Below, piece by piece: positions 5,853-6,297 of a stretch of 6,297 nt of DNA (its first letter is position 1; each line of letters starts with the position of its first letter). The stretch is from DSOS01 sp035286585 (GTDB taxonomy: Bacteria; Chloroflexota; Anaerolineae; Anaerolineales; UBA4823), in assembly GCA_035286585.1 (NCBI GenBank), contig DATEDC010000230.1:1-6297 (forward strand), read 5' to 3'. Under the pieces are notes generated by a model that made no database searches, was not told the DNA's origin, and saw nothing but the letters and a program-made list of their open reading frames with translations. A program made the position numbers and the translations under genes.

Positions 5853-6297
5853 CTTACCTCGTTCTCCGCAAGGCGCTCGGGCTCGGCTGCTACCAGGTTT
5901 TCCAAAAAACCGAGCCCATCAATTTCCAGGCGCATCACATCCCCAGGGTATACGTGGGAAATGCCCCGCGGGGTGCCGGTCCAAATCATGTCCCCCGCCT
6001 CCAGGGTCATGATTTCCGATATATATTCAATCAACTCAGGGATTGACAGGATCATCTGCGCCGTGTTGCCCCGCTGGCGCAAGTCGCCATTCACGTAGGC
6101 GCGCAGCTCGAGATGACCGGGGTCGGGCAACTCGTCGATGGTGACCAGGTAGGGTCCCAGCGGGCCAAACGTGTCGTACCCCTTAGCGCGCACGGGAGGG
6201 CGGTAAAAATTGGTTACGTAATCGCGCACAGTGACATCGTTGGCGATGGTATAGCCGGCGATGTATTCGTGGGCTTTGCCCTGCGTGACGCCTCGGC
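5849..6297 (-). CDS. hpaG: FAH-family protein, HpaG-like isomerase/decarboxylase (partial, N-terminus outside window)
   Basis: The last 148 codons and the stop of a fumarylacetoacetate-hydrolase family enzyme are visible; the reading frame stays open to the right edge. A GTG at 6227-6229 is internal, because the codons before it still encode family sequence (GYTIANDVTVRD). Seen in order, numbering visible residues: the Asp of TIANDVT (20), which in this family is normally the third metal ligand; the Lys of AKGYDTFGPLGP (38); GNTAQMI (76-82); and TGTPRGIS (106-113). The segment from LELRAYVNGDLRQ to the TGTP motif resembles the HpaG family, which decarboxylates 5-oxopent-3-ene-1,2,5-tricarboxylate and/or isomerises the product in homoprotocatechuate breakdown. 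The usual paired Glu metal ligands would lie upstream, out of view. Its stop overlaps the next start as ATGA. Whether one or two FAH domains are present cannot be seen. The family is secure; the exact reaction is inferred from the neighbouring genes. Confidence 0.88.
   Translation of the reverse strand, partial: RGVTQGKAHEYIAGYTIANDVTVRDYVTNFYRPPVRAKGYDTFGPLGPYLVTIDELPDPGHLELRAYVNGDLRQRGNTAQMILSIPELIEYISEIMTLEAGDMIWTGTPRGISHVYPGDVMRLEIDGLGFLENLVAAEPERLAENEVR
5856..5867 (-). promoter_or_regulatory. Ribosome binding site of hpaE, inside the end of the FAH gene
   Basis: On the minus strand the bases before the ATG read GGAGAACGAGGTAAG. GAGGT (5856-5860) is only 3 bases from the start, while GGAGA (5863-5867) is 10 bases away, so either or both may pair with the ribosome. 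The site lies wholly within codons of the upstream gene, as expected for coupled translation across the ATGA overlap. Confidence 0.55.

Noticed and set aside
6227..6229. GTG as the start of a short 126-residue FAH protein
   Set aside because: The 22 codons upstream to the window edge continue in frame with typical family sequence, including the metal-ligand Asp, so the gene is truncated by the window rather than short.

Overview
All well-supported genes in this window lie on the minus strand, so the region reads from high to low coordinates. It holds most of a catabolic operon for 4-hydroxyphenylacetate (homoprotocatechuate meta-cleavage, hpa), followed by an aconitase-family large-subunit gene of the LeuC/homoaconitase type. 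The DNA is moderately GC-rich, intergenic gaps are very short, and most genes have a clear GGAGG-like ribosome binding site. The protein types suggest a bacterium outside the enteric lineage: a Thermus/Gram-positive-style HpaB, a vicinal-oxygen-chelate (type I) homoprotocatechuate dioxygenase, and a short LeuC of about 420 residues. Chloroflexota is my best guess, but this rests on overall resemblance and is weak. Two enzymes need O2, so the host is probably aerobic or microaerobic, at least facultatively.

Layout in transcription order: (1) 6297-5849, C-terminal part of a fumarylacetoacetate-hydrolase (FAH) family protein, HpaG-like, cut by the window edge. (2) 5852-4380, HpaE-type aldehyde dehydrogenase. 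(3) 4377-2920, HpaB, the oxygenase component of 4-hydroxyphenylacetate 3-hydroxylase. (4) 2927-2349, its flavin reductase partner, HpaC. (5) 2326-1340, HpaD, 3,4-dihydroxyphenylacetate 2,3-dioxygenase. (6) 1289-27, LeuC-type dehydratase large subunit. Gene junctions are a 4-base ATGA overlap, a 2-base gap, an 8-base overlap, a 22-base gap and a 50-base gap, so genes 1 to 5 look like one translationally coupled operon. Gene 6 may be co-transcribed or separate.

How the genes work together: HpaC supplies reduced flavin to HpaB, which hydroxylates 4-hydroxyphenylacetate to homoprotocatechuate. HpaD cleaves that ring to 5-carboxymethyl-2-hydroxymuconate semialdehyde, HpaE oxidises the semialdehyde to the acid, and the FAH protein acts in the later isomerisation/decarboxylation. 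The hydratase and aldolase that would finish the route to pyruvate and succinate semialdehyde are not in the window. No aconitase-family step is known in this pathway, so the LeuC-like gene is either a leucine-biosynthesis neighbour or something less ordinary.

No RNA genes, mobile elements, CRISPR arrays or convincing terminators were seen. No stretch longer than 50 bases lacks a gene, apart from uncertainty over the first 26 bases. The operon promoter must lie beyond the right edge. Most of the window is a recognisable catabolic operon; the LeuC neighbour and the ambiguous left edge are the points most worth a second look.
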